DNA of 14,802 nucleotides, from contig JABYQS010000719.1 of NCBI GenBank assembly GCA_022592435.1, positions 1 to 14,802 on the forward strand, read 5' to 3'. This document shows positions 1 through 8,860 of this stretch, piece after piece. The notes under the pieces are model-generated. The model was not told where the DNA came from. It searched no databases and saw nothing but the letters and a program-made list of their open reading frames with translations. The position numbers and the translations under genes are program-made. This stretch comes from Cerioporus squamosus (lineage: Eukaryota; Basidiomycota; Agaricomycetes; Polyporales; Polyporaceae). The stretch's first letter is position 1. Every line of letters starts with the position of its first letter.

Positions 1-1182
1 AGTCGACCTAGCCAGGAACATGGAGTGAGACTCACACAAAGCCTTCGATAGTTGCCCGAAGCTTGGAAAAGTAGCCGTCCCGCTCCTCCAAATTGTAGTA
101 CGAAAGGCGCCAGTCGTACGGCGCGAGGTGCAGATTGTTCGTGTCATATCCGACCACGGCCAGGTTCTCGACGATTTGGACCTGAGGAGAGAGAACAAGA
201 TAGATTGCATTGTCGAGCTGGATATCACTACGCGTACATGCAGCTCTACAGACAGGAACGCACCACAGCCAGTATCCTGTATGAAGCTACTTGCAGCGTC
301 GATTCCCTCGGCCGCCCGGACCTTTACGCCCGGCGGGTCGAGGCCAGTCACCGGGTCAAGCATGAGAGCAGCTATCCACTTGTCGCGGTTGAATGTGACC
401 TGCGAGATCATGGAGAAACCGCCCCAGAGTTTCTTCCGGAAGAACGCGCGATAGTCTGGAGAAGTGGACCACGACTCCAGACCCTACGGGACGATGGTGT
501 CAAGTCAAGGCGGGAAGCGCCGAAAATGGGTAGCGATCGCACCGTGGAGAGGGACCCCTGGTACTAGTTACGACATGGATATTTTGGCAGAGTAGACCTT
601 CTCTCAAGCCCATGGCCTCACCGACGGTGTAAACTCAAGGCCCCATCGTATTGAGTTTCCACGGTTCCGGTATGTTTCTTGCCACAGCCTCTGCCTATTC
701 CATCTCGACTCGCGAGGACGTCAAGCTGTGGAGCGAGCAGGGCAGGAAACTCGGGCACTCGGACTTCGGAACCTGTCCATGAGCAGAGCAATATGTGTTT
801 GGAAAGTCTGAAGGTCGTTCGGCTGAAAAAACAAGAATCCCACCCAGCACTCCGACTTGGTTGTGACGCGCGATGAGTTATGTCTCTTCGTACGAGACTA
901 GTGTACTCACGGAAGAGACCCAGCGGGAATAGAAAAGCGACGAGTAGCCCAGAAATGCCGATCATCCTGGAGGAGTATAACGCGGAACGCAATCCATCAT
1001 GGCTTTCTGGGTGGGGACGGGTAAGCAGAGCACTTGCCTTAGCCTTATGCTTTGGACCCTTCAGCTTCTTGTCGATCTCCTTCTGCTCTGACTGTAGGTC
1101 TTGCCCACGTTCGTCATGTTGTGCCTCGGCAATAACGGAGTCAAGACTGGTTCCTCTTCTTCAAGCGCTGCGTGAGGGTCAT
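1..1182 (-). CDS. LRO1: Phospholipid:diacylglycerol acyltransferase (PDAT/Lro1-like), 5' part, frame-broken
   Basis: This would move an acyl group from a phospholipid to diacylglycerol, making triacylglycerol at the ER membrane. It belongs to the LCAT-like family. Four exons can be read: 1182-911, 822-543, 483-264 and 181-36, the last followed by a GTGAGT donor; the rest lies beyond the left edge. The N-terminus is basic (TQRLKKR, then KKLKGPKHKAK), followed by one hydrophobic segment (GISGLLVAFLFPLGLF) that fits a type II anchor. Lumenal blocks typical of Lro1 follow: STGLESWSTSPDYRAFF, LDPVTGLDPPGVKVRAAEG, LHLAPYDWRLSYYNLEERD. The lipase Ser-Asp-His triad is not in view. The frame breaks near 1140, 770, 677, 638, 628, 558-600 (about four extra T on the plus strand), 275 and 176, and the 911/822 junction is out of phase. 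The family is clear; the exact start and the cause of the breaks are not. Only 244 bp separate it from the gene upstream on the same strand. Confidence 0.85.
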
Positions 1183-1426
1183 GGCAGACAAACGCGTGGC
1201 AGATGCAGGGAAGAGACGTCGGAGGCACGCCAGACGGAGACAAGCTCAGAGTCGGAGGAGATGGAGGTTGTCTGCCAGCCTGTTGCCACAAAGGCGCGTC
1301 CGAATATCTCATGCTCATTCACTACGTAAGCCCTAACCCTACCGCTGGCGACGGCCCGAAAAACATACCCATCAACACCAACAAGTACAGCGCGCAAGCT
1401 AAACCCAGGTTCCAGCACCGATAGAC

Positions 1427-4168
1427 CTATATGTAACAAGAAAACCGCGCATCCGAGGGTCCCCTAGAGTCCACTTCCACGGAGGGGTCGTCAGCATCCC
1501 GCCGGGAAGGGCTAAAGCATACGAACTCACCGCACTTCCAGCAATCGAGCAGATGATGGGGGTCACTTGAGGTCGGAACATGTCAGTTACAGATCCTCAT
1601 CCCAGACAATAGGTCGACCCACTATTTCCGCTTGATCTCCACAAGCCTCTCGTAGTTCTTTCCCCAGAACGAATCTGCTCGCAATATGACCGTCAGCGCA
1701 CCGCCTTCGAGATCAAGCGTACTAGGAGACTGACAAGTATGGTCGGGTTCATGTACATCTGCTTCGTTCTGTTCGAATCCGTTAGTCACCTCGGTGATAC
1801 AGTTCTACTTTGTATGACACACCTGATAAGCCCAGAGCCGGGAGTGATGGCGCGTAACGGATCGATCGCGTCCGACAGACCTTGCAAAATGGACTGTTTC
1901 TCCTGCTTGGTCGTGTTGAAGTTCCATACCCCAGCCAAGGGTATCTATGTATCCCCACTACTGTCAGGTGTACTCGGCCATGAACAATTGGAGTAAGTTC
2001 ACTCACATGCCAGATAGATCTCCTCCATGCCGGGGTGACGCTTGTCAACCCATCGTCCTTGTAATAGTACGGCGAGACCACAAATATGAGCGGAGCCGCA
2101 GACTTCGGCAGTACGATGTCAAGTGTCTCCGCCAGCTCCGTTCGCTTCTCCTCTGTGCTGAAATTGTCCACTGGGACCAGTCTGGAAGACGCGGAAACCG
2201 GAAGGCCGACGGGCTTAGATAACAGTCAGACAGTAGCTAACAGACGGTAGACAGCGCAGAACCTGTGACTCACGATTGTTCCGAGCGTCGTGCCGTACAT
2301 GTTGAGGAATGAGAGGAACGACGGGTGGAAGGACAACGTAAACGTCCCCTTCATGACATTTGTCACAAAGTCTTGCAAGGTTGCCATCTCGTTCGCAGCT
2401 TGCGTCAGATTGAGGAATGGGTTCGCGAAGATGGCTCCTGTAGTGTGCTGCAGATAACTGGCTCAGAGGACTCCGAACGGGATATAGAAAATGGACCTCA
2501 CCGCAATGAATCCTCCCCAGCCTGTCTCCGCGTATCTCACAGCATTTGATGTCATGAACTTGAGCCATCGTGAACGAAGGTCGGCATCCACGTCGCCCAA
2601 CGTGATTAGCACGCTGCGAAGTAAACCGTCAGTCTTCCAAAGTAAGCGCGGCAGAAGAGAAGGCGCCGTACGCTGGAAACGCTATCCGGGGCAAGGCGAG
2701 CGTCGTAACTTCCAACACGACACCGAAGGTACCGCCTCCGCCTCCGCGGAGTGCAAAGTAGAGGTCGGTGTTCTGGCATGCGCTAGCGGTCAAGTAGGCC
2801 CCTGTGGGTGTGACTACTTTGAATTGTAGCTATGTCGTGCATGAGGTAAGTTCATTGCACAGTGAGATAGATGACAGACACGCACAGCGCGATCGACCGC
2901 CAGTCCGAATGCATTGGCAAATATCCTGCAATCATGGTATGTTGAGATCTATGGGGAATTCCCTAATGTGAGACTCTTACCCATGACCCCCTCCCTAAAA
3001 GCAAGCTCGGGTTGGAATCATATCAAACGTTGAGGTTGAGAACTTCATACCTGGAGGTAACCTCCGGCCGCACCAAGGGTCAACTCCGCACCACCAGGTA
3101 ATGTCAAGTTGTTCTTCTCAGCGAAGTTGTACAGTGTCCCCTGAGTCACGCCGGCCTGTTACAGGAGGAGCGATCAGGAGACGGCCTGCCCACCCCAGAG
3201 CACTGATACTTACCCGAAAGTGACTGCCTGTGTCCGGTGGTCCGCCCCACAGCCCGCAGAAATAAAATCAGCATCATAGGATATCTGTTATCGACAAGTA
3301 AGCCCTTCAGTGGGCAAGAAGCTAACATTGAATGTACCTGTTGTAATTTATAGGTCTGCGATGCGTGTCATCCTTTCACGGCGCGTAGCATTCACGGCAC
3401 GCTTGAAACTCACCCATAGCGCTAGTGAACCAGGGGCACTGCTACGCCCACTGTAGTCGTGCTGTTAAGAGTTATAAGGGAATGATCGCGGACTGAGAGA
3501 GGCACGGAGCATACCCAGTGTTCTTCACGACAAGCGGAACGCCCGTGTGCCTCGAGAATCGGAAGGCAGCCTGAACGTCCGCCGGTTCATGTACGTCGAT
3601 CTGAATGAGTTGATCAGCCCTGCCTTGCTCGACGGAACGGACTAATGGACTCACATAGTACTTTGGGACACTACCCTGGGCACAGACTCGGGGCGGAGTA
3701 GTAGCTGCTGGATTGCTAGCATTGTAGTAATCAAGGAGGCACTGGTCTGACGTCGCCTGACAAGTCTCCCATTGTGTCTGGCAAGCAAGACGATTCAAAC
3801 AAGATGAATGGGGTTGACCCTGAGCGGGAGTTGGGTTGCTCACGTTCATGTACGAGCCGAATTCGTTGACTCGGAAGGCTGTGAAAAGCGAGAATAAGCT
3901 GCACTGTCACCTCCTAGACACGATACAGATTCAAACCCGGATCACCGTATCCCGCAATCACCGCAGTGCATATTCCTGCATCATATCGCCCATATACATC
4001 CCCGGAGGTCTCCGGAAAACACGAGCGAGCGAAAGGAGAGGCTTCGTGGAGACGACCGTGCACCGTAGCATTCAGTATGTCCCATTGATCCTTCGGGCCA
4101 TCATGTATAGGCACTCCCGAGCCAGACACTAGGAAGTTGAAGAGCTGACGCCAAAGCCACCGACTCAT
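1427..4168 (-). CDS. BBE-like FAD-linked oxidoreductase (PCMH-type FAD-binding), many small exons
   Basis: A flavoenzyme of the berberine-bridge/6-hydroxynicotine oxidase group; the substrate cannot be told. Exons: about 4168-3946, 3878-3844, 3777-3655, 3600-3515, 3461-3414, 3355-3338, 3284-3214, 3155-3051, 2994-2981, 2925-2886, 2829-2672, 2613-2502, 2447-2274, 2213-2007, 1944-1823, 1768-1735, 1674-1623, 1565-1531, 1473-1427, giving about 555 aa, usual for the family. Motifs in order: NATVHGRLHEASPFARSCF, TQWETCQAT, VPLVVKNTG, HDYSGRSSAPGSLALW (the His expected to bind FAD), GAAGGYLQ-GGGHG, NTDLYFALRGGGGGTFGVV, VWNFNTT, NEADVHEPDH, and the C-terminal KYDPHHLLDCWKC and SDARFSCYI. Frame is lost by one base at the ends of exons 3515 and 3214 and near 1832, each where a run of three G stands for an expected four. 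The 5' end is unsure: the ATG at 4168 is only the nearest in-frame one, a clear signal peptide is not seen, and the reading near 4100-4140 may hold further indels. Confidence 0.85.
2981..2994 (-). other. 14-nt micro-exon of the FAD oxidoreductase
   Basis: Between a TTTTAG acceptor and a GTAAGA donor lie 14 bases that read GGA GGG GGT CAT GG. With the flanking exons they restore the family motif YLQ-GGGHG-IFANAFGLAVDR in frame (phase 0 in, phase 2 out). Leaving it out removes the conserved glycine-rich FAD-domain loop and breaks the frame. Confidence 0.8.
3338..3355 (-). other. 18-nt micro-exon of the FAD oxidoreductase
   Basis: Eighteen bases between a CGCAG acceptor and a GTACAT donor encode TYKLQQ, joining SLALW to ISYDADFISAGCG. 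The joined reading matches the usual W-T-H-x-L-x-x-I-x-Y-D pattern of this family, so the small exon is well supported. Both junctions are phase 0, so skipping it would remove six residues without a frameshift. Confidence 0.8.
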
Positions 4169-4998
4169 GTCAAGCAGAAGGAAGATCTCGAAGTTAGTTG
4201 GGCACTGCACGGGGATAGTGAGTCTCTTATGTTGAATGCATTCGCACTCCGACGCGGGAGGCCCTCTTGAGCAACCAGACCCGGTGCGCCCAGGGTAACG
4301 CACTAAGTGATCTCCGGCGTAATTTCATGTAGTGTGGACCGAAGAAGACCGTGCGCGGCGCTCTGGCTGAGTTCGCGCGAAGTGGTGAGCTACAGGTGAA
4401 CGTTTGGCCCTTTACAATTGTCTCCTGTAAATCTCCAATGGTTAGCATCGTTCACGGCACGATTCTACTGGGACTTACAGCATTTCGTGCAGGTTCGTGT
4501 TACCTGAACGTACTGCCATCACTGGGGTCCCGGCGCCGCATCCAAATTTGGATTCATGATGGACCACTGTTTCACAGATTGATAGCTCTGTATCTGACTA
4601 GCGAAGTGCTGAGAGATGCAGGTGCATGCTGGAAGCTGGCAGGTTGCCGCAAGCTATAACACTCTAGAAAGCAAAGCATGGACAGGCATGGACCAGGGTG
4701 ACAACGTAGGATATGTTAGCCGCTCAGCCGCCGTCTTGCTGACGTCATCAGTTTGCCTGATCCATCTGGGGCCAGCGCCTGCGTAGAGAACGCCGCCGCG
4801 AGGAACGACTGTCTTCTCTTCACTGCCAGTGTCGTCCCTGCCTCACATAACATGATGCATGGTCTCCGTACGTGTTGATGCGGGAGACCCTCCAGTACAC
4901 ACTTAGTAGGCATCGCATCTCAAGTCGATCAGTTCGTCCAACCCCGTCCGCACATCGCCGTACTGACATGGTACTTGCTTTGACTTGCTAGTTCTTGC
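4169..4998. other. Gene-poor stretch upstream of the FAD oxidoreductase
   Basis: No recognisable gene. It should hold the promoter and perhaps the missing 5' exon of the minus-strand FAD oxidoreductase. A plus-strand open frame at 4351-4659 and a minus-strand one at 4716-4913 have no family features. An 8-bp palindrome TGACGTCA (CRE/bZIP type) lies at 4740-4747. No TATA box stood out. Confidence 0.4.
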
Positions 4999-5001
4999 TT
5001 A
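4999..5001. repeat. Left copy of TTA target-site duplication
   Basis: TTA directly abuts the left inverted repeat and recurs directly after the right one at 5530-5532. The outer flanks then differ, so the duplication is 3 bp. Confidence 0.7.
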
Positions 5002-5026
5002 GGGCCTGGTCGGCAGCATCAACCCC
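5002..5026 (+). repeat. Left terminal inverted repeat of the MITE
   Basis: Twenty-five bases beginning GGGCCTGGTCGGCAGCATC and ending AACCCC, identical to the reverse complement of 5505-5529. Just inside the match the two ends diverge but stay rich in C and G runs. Confidence 0.9.
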
Positions 5027-5504
5027 GGGATCAACCTCAAAAGGTCAGTGGGTCGAGATATGGCCGAGATCTCCGGAGATCACGGGGTCAACTGGTAACG
5101 GACCGTAACTCGTGTGATTAAGCGTGACTGGATCAGTAACAGGCGCTTCCCGTGCGCGGCTTTCTAACCCCCTGGAAGTGGACGAGTTGTTTTGAGGGCG
5201 TAAATGCGAATTTTGAAGTGAAAACAACTGCTACAGGCAGCAGACATACTAGGTTATTAGGTAGATTTAGTCATATACACCGAGCGGATACACTAGATCT
5301 AAGAGGCAACGTGCAGCAGCCCTCTGGACGGGAGAACTCGGAAAATTACCGGGAGAGCCGGAACGGTCGCAAGCGCTCGATCAAGGTGAACCGTGACAGG
5401 TCTCAACACAGCCGCCGATCGCAACGAGTCGATTTCAAGACGCAAGCGCTCTTGTTTTCGTGTGATCCCAAGGTTGATCAACGTTTGGCGCTTTCAACCC
5501 CCGG

Positions 5505-5529
5505 GGGGTTGATGCTGCCGACCAGGCCC
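5505..5529 (-). repeat. Right terminal inverted repeat of the MITE
   Basis: Reverse complement of 5002-5026 with no mismatch. It lies partly in a near-palindrome at 5494-5512 (TCAACCCCC then GGGGGGTTGA) that could form a small hairpin. Confidence 0.9.
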
Positions 5530-5532
5530 TTA
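5530..5532. repeat. Right copy of TTA target-site duplication
   Basis: TTA directly abutting the right inverted repeat; partner of 4999-5001. A TA-only duplication (Tc1/mariner type) fits less well because the two ends would then be unequal by one base. Confidence 0.7.
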
Positions 5533-6255
5533 GCATATAGACGTCAACAGTTCAACAAGCATATGTCTGAAAAATGGTGCCAACTGCAATTCTATGACAA
5601 GCAGGCGCTCCGACGCTGGCGGTTGTCTGCCAAACCACCGAAAGAGCGCGAGACGACGGCGGAACCATAAGTAGTCACCATGTGCTTGCCAGATGCTGAA
5701 CAGAAGGGGGGACCTGAACAACCACCCCGCAGGCCACTGTTGCTACTACTAGCGGTCTTACAGAAGCGTAATGATTGAACGGTTCATCTGCAAAGCCTGG
5801 ACTCGCTGCTGGAGCGCGATCCCCTCGATTGCACTCGCAGCGTCTGAAACGCTTCTCACGGATCCCTCACCACCACCACCACCTCTCTCACCAACGGACA
5901 TCTCAATCACCGGCTGTGCGACAATGTGCCTTCATACGGGACAACCGTGCGCCTTCTCTGGCCGCCGCCACTGCATCTGCGCTCCCCAGTCCCTCCGTCC
6001 CGCAGCAACGCGCCCACGATCAGCCAATCCGGGCACAATCCCACAAAACTGTTGACAGCGACATCCGCCGGCAATCGAGGACCCGACTTGCCACTCAGCA
6101 TGATGCGCCACACCTCTGGCCGTTGTGGGAGATAGTTCCGGTTCCGTGTACTCGGAATGAACCAGTCGCATGGCGGTGGGTGAGTGCGCAGGGACGGGAC
6201 AACTCCCACTGACGTGTTTCGCGCAATGTTCGGAGCTGTCTCGGTGCTGGCGCGC
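5533..6255. other. Gene-poor stretch upstream of the DUF6593 gene
   Basis: No convincing gene. A 145-aa open frame at 5775-6212 is Ser/Pro/His/Arg-rich because of CACCACC and CTC runs near 5867-5895; it has no domain. The right-hand part is presumably promoter of the plus-strand gene at 6419. Confidence 0.4.
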
Positions 6256-6261
6256 TATATA
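6256..6261 (+). promoter_or_regulatory. TATA box of the DUF6593 gene
   Basis: TATATA in the context CGCGCTATATACC, 158 bp before the ATG at 6419. The DNA between is C/T-rich, as is common for leaders of highly expressed fungal genes. A very similar TATA context precedes the Sec2-like gene on the other strand near 14695. Confidence 0.55.
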
Positions 6262-6418
6262 CCTGGTCCTCCTCCAATCTTAGCCCTCCCTCAGGTCATC
6301 CCTTGACTGAGGCTCCCTGCGCTTGCCTGCCCCCCGCTGCTTGTCTGCTGTTCTTCCGCCATCTATAGTCTTTCCTCGAGCCTTCTTCACTTTGCGCGCT
6401 ACTTAACCATCAATCATC

Positions 6419-7189
6419 ATGCCGCCTCCCGCCTCGAAGCCGAAGCCGCCACAGAAGCTCGAGTTCACGATGAATAGCCTGCGGAACACGACGCTGGCCA
6501 CGAACGACGACTCGATGTACTTCGAGATCGTGACGCGCTTCTGGCACCCGAACCTCACCAAGATCAACAAGTTCGACTTCGAGACCCGCGAGCTCGTGAC
6601 CGTCGCCGAGATTGAAGGCCTGCAGACTCACGCACCCCGCGTCCGCTTCGGTGGCGACAAGGGCCAATGGATGTCGGCGGCGGATTTCCTCAAGGCCGAT
6701 CCTGAGCATGCGTAAGTACCTCCCCAAGCTTTGCCTCACGAGTATAGGTGCTAATGTCACGGCACATTGATGTCATAAGCAGTGGCGGAACGTTCCAAGC
6801 CACCACCGGAGTAGAATATCGGTGGAAGACGCACAGGGGCCGCTTCCAGGTAAGTAGGCAGACGTCTCTGCCCGTACACCGCATTCATCCGAGCTTCTTA
6901 CGCATGTTCGCTGCAGCTCATCAAGAGCGACGATCCCGAGAAGAAACCCGTAGCCGAGTTTCATCCGCACAGGAGGCACTTCTTCGTGTTCCGGATGGCC
7001 AAGCACGCATACTTCGAAGTGCAGCCAATTCCAGAGATTACCGACGCGATTGAGAAGTTCATTGGTATGTGTACGGCCACGATTACAGCAGTGGCTCTCG
7101 CTGATTGTGCCATGACTACAGTGAGTTACCTTCTGGTCGAGAGGCGTAGGAGAGACACTCGCATCCGTGTGAAGCTTGAGAGGCACTAA
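6419..7189 (+). CDS. DUF6593 domain protein
   Basis: A 191-aa protein from four exons: 6419-6711, 6783-6849, 6917-7064, 7122-7189. All three introns are short with GTAAGT/GTATGT donors, and the joined frame is intact. The pattern is that of DUF6593, a single-domain family common in Basidiomycota and of unknown function: an early L-x-F-x-x-N-x-x-x-N-T-T-L strand (residues about 14-26), MYFEIVTRFW, then VAEIE, a central VRFGGDKGQWMSAADFL, GGTFQATTGVEYRWK, VAEFH, and a C-terminal FIVSYLLVERRRRDTR. No signal peptide or membrane segment is seen, so it is probably cytosolic. The proline-rich MPPPASKPKPPQK start precedes the domain. It has its own TATA box and converges with the dioxygenase gene, leaving 189 bp between the two stops. 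The family call rests on recalled motifs, not on a search. Confidence 0.85.
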
Positions 7190-7378
7190 GCCCAATCTCC
7201 TGAATTCATTGGTGCAATCATCGCTGGGAGTAGTTTCATCCATCATACATATCACTCTCATTCGACCTTTCCTATTAGATACATCCAGGAATGCTTGTAA
7301 CCCTCGTTCATTCATCCAGTAATGCTTGCGCACGCCTCAGTACTGCCAATCGCTTGGCTGCGCCGATGGCGTCACAGA
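7190..7378. other. Short convergent intergenic spacer
   Basis: Only 189 bp separate the stop of the plus-strand DUF6593 gene from the stop of the minus-strand dioxygenase gene, so both 3' UTRs and polyadenylation signals must lie here and their transcripts probably overlap. No clear terminator motif was identified. Confidence 0.5.
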
Positions 7379-8860
7379 TCAGTATGCACTTCCTTGGGCA
7401 GGCAATCCTTGAGGGAAGAACTGCTTAAACATGTCGGGATAGTGCTTCTCTGCGACATCCGGGTGACTCCTGGATTACTTCCGGGTTAGCAACCTCCCAC
7501 CACCCACCAGACAGAATCCACGACTCACTTCACGCGTCCGATGAGGTTGACGTATCCGGATGGGTATTGGCCGTACTCCGTATAGTTGACCGCTGATGTC
7601 ACGGCATATGATGAGCACGTTCGGCTACCTGTGATCATGATGCTTGTATACTCACAGTCTGTGGCACCAACTTGCCCGCGCGAATCTTTGAGCTTTAACA
7701 TTTCTGGCTTGACTGTCACCGCATAGTCAGCCTGAGTACGTTTCTGAGCCCGGAAATAGTACCGCACGCACAGTCCAGTACCAGGTCGCCGATGCACACA
7801 CCCTGGGCGATGCTCTGAAAGAACGGGATGGAGTACCGAGGGGTGGATCCAGGCGCAGGGGAGAGCACCCGGTGCGACGTCGCGCGGGCGAGACCTCGCG
7901 TGACAGTTTCCAATGCTGCGAATGTCCGCCGTCGGTGAGCGTGAGGTACGCTGGGCACGAGAACAGCTGTCATACCTTTGCCCAAGTTAACCACGAACGT
8001 GCCCGGGATGGGAGGGGCGTCGATCCATTCCCCGGCAAGATTCTGGACTTGCAGTCCTGGGTGGTCCGAAGCCTGCAGTAACTGCCATGGCAAGGGTGTT
8101 AGCGTTACGCATATGTATGTCGTGTTCACAGGTGAGCACGTACGAAGGTGAGGAACCCTCCGTCGAAGTGAGGTCCTACGCCCTGGTCAGACTCCCCCTC
8201 TTTGCGAGCTGGGTACTTGACGATCTTCGACCGATGCTGCATGATACCAGGCTTCGGCTTCGTGCCACCGTTGAAGAACGGCGAGAGGGCATCCTCGGAT
8301 ATCTCAAAGGCCTCCGCCATGAGCGAGATGAACTCGTAGCTCAGCTGCTCGACCTGGGTGAGGTACCGGAGATAAGTCTCCTTGAACCCCGGGATGAGCT
8401 CCTCAGGTGGCCACTGAGCGGATGGGTAAGCTTTTGAAGCAACATCTGCTCAACGCGAACGGAGACTTACCTGCGGCTGTCCCCAGAGCTTCAGGTACTC
8501 AGGATCACCCGGCTTCCACTGATTATCGTAGGGAGTCCCGAAATCGAACTGTTCCCTTTGGTCGGTCCTGCCCCTGGTCAACTCTGCGCCGAGCCTCGAG
8601 TAACCGAAGAAGTGAGGCGAGTTGACCATGAGGATCTTGTCCTTCTCTTCCTGGGGTAGGTCGAACAACCGAGGGGTGTACTCGATCAGTGCATCCATGT
8701 CCTCCCGCGAAACAGGCGGATTAGCGAGGTAGAGGAATCCAACATGAATCAGCGCATGCCGCAGCTGTTCTACGAATTTTGCATGTCCTTCCGCGGTGGA
8801 CAGAAGCGAGTAGTCCAGAATCGGAATAATAGAGAAAGTGTTCGACGCGCTCTCCGGCAT
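7379..8860 (-). CDS. Fe(II)/2-oxoglutarate-dependent dioxygenase, isopenicillin N synthase-like
   Basis: A 370-aa oxidase of the DIOX_N plus 2OG-FeII_Oxy family, using Fe(II) and usually 2-oxoglutarate to hydroxylate, desaturate or cyclise a small molecule; the substrate is unknown. Exons: 8860-8471, 8413-8144, 8081-7976, 7915-7800, 7731-7656, 7592-7529, 7469-7379; every junction is GT-AG and the frame is intact. The N-terminal domain starts IPILDYSLLS (about residue 12) and contains RHALIHVGFLYLANP. The iron ligands are His212 and Asp214 (GPHFDGG) and His270 (RATSHRVLSP). The 2OG-binding Arg-x-Ser is R282-Y-S284 (STPRYSIPFF). The C-terminal tail carries YTEYGQYPSGYVNLIGRVKS. No signal peptide, so it is likely cytosolic. 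A role in secondary metabolism or xenobiotic oxidation is possible from the family, but the neighbours give no support. The start ATG at 8860 gives the standard family N-terminus. Confidence 0.93.

Larger units (their letters stand above)
5002..5529. mobile_element. Non-autonomous DNA transposon (MITE), PIF/Harbinger-like
   Basis: A 528-bp element bounded by perfect 25-bp terminal inverted repeats that start GGGCCTGGTCGGCAGCATC and flanked on both sides by TTA. A 3-bp TTA/TWA target duplication with termini rich in leading G and C is the usual signature of PIF/Harbinger elements and their MITEs; that family assignment is inference from ends and target site alone. Inside the termini a second inverted pair (GATCAACCT) lies at 5029-5037 and 5471-5479. 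No transposase or DDE motif is present, and the only long open frame runs out through the right end, so the copy must depend on an element elsewhere. It sits between genes and interrupts none. The two ends are still identical over 25 bp, which suggests a fairly young insertion. Confidence 0.8.

Noticed and set aside
52..567. 171-aa plus-strand open frame
   Set aside because: Antisense to the PDAT exons, whose conserved blocks are clear on the minus strand.
1331..1342. Telomere-like CCCTAACCCTA
   Set aside because: Less than two repeat units between two genes; too short to be an interstitial telomere tract.
1620..1626. Apparent premature stop after VEIKRK in the FAD oxidoreductase
   Set aside because: The TAG spans a GTGGGT donor. 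Splicing to the acceptor at 1566 gives KRKYDPHHLLDCWKC, the expected family C-terminus.
4740..4747. TGACGTCA palindrome as a regulatory site
   Set aside because: It matches a bZIP/CRE site, but a lone 8-mer in intergenic DNA is weak evidence, so it is only mentioned.
5152..5670. 172-aa plus-strand open frame over the MITE
   Set aside because: It runs through the right inverted repeat into flanking DNA and has no transposase motif, so it is a chance frame.
5775..6212. 145-aa plus-strand open frame
   Set aside because: Low-complexity Ser/Pro/His/Arg content from CACC and CTC runs, no domain, and located in the likely promoter of the DUF6593 gene.
1427..8860. Possible biosynthetic cluster of the FAD oxidoreductase and the 2OG dioxygenase
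   Set aside because: No core synthase, transporter or regulator is in view, a MITE and a DUF6593 gene lie between the two enzymes, and housekeeping genes flank them.
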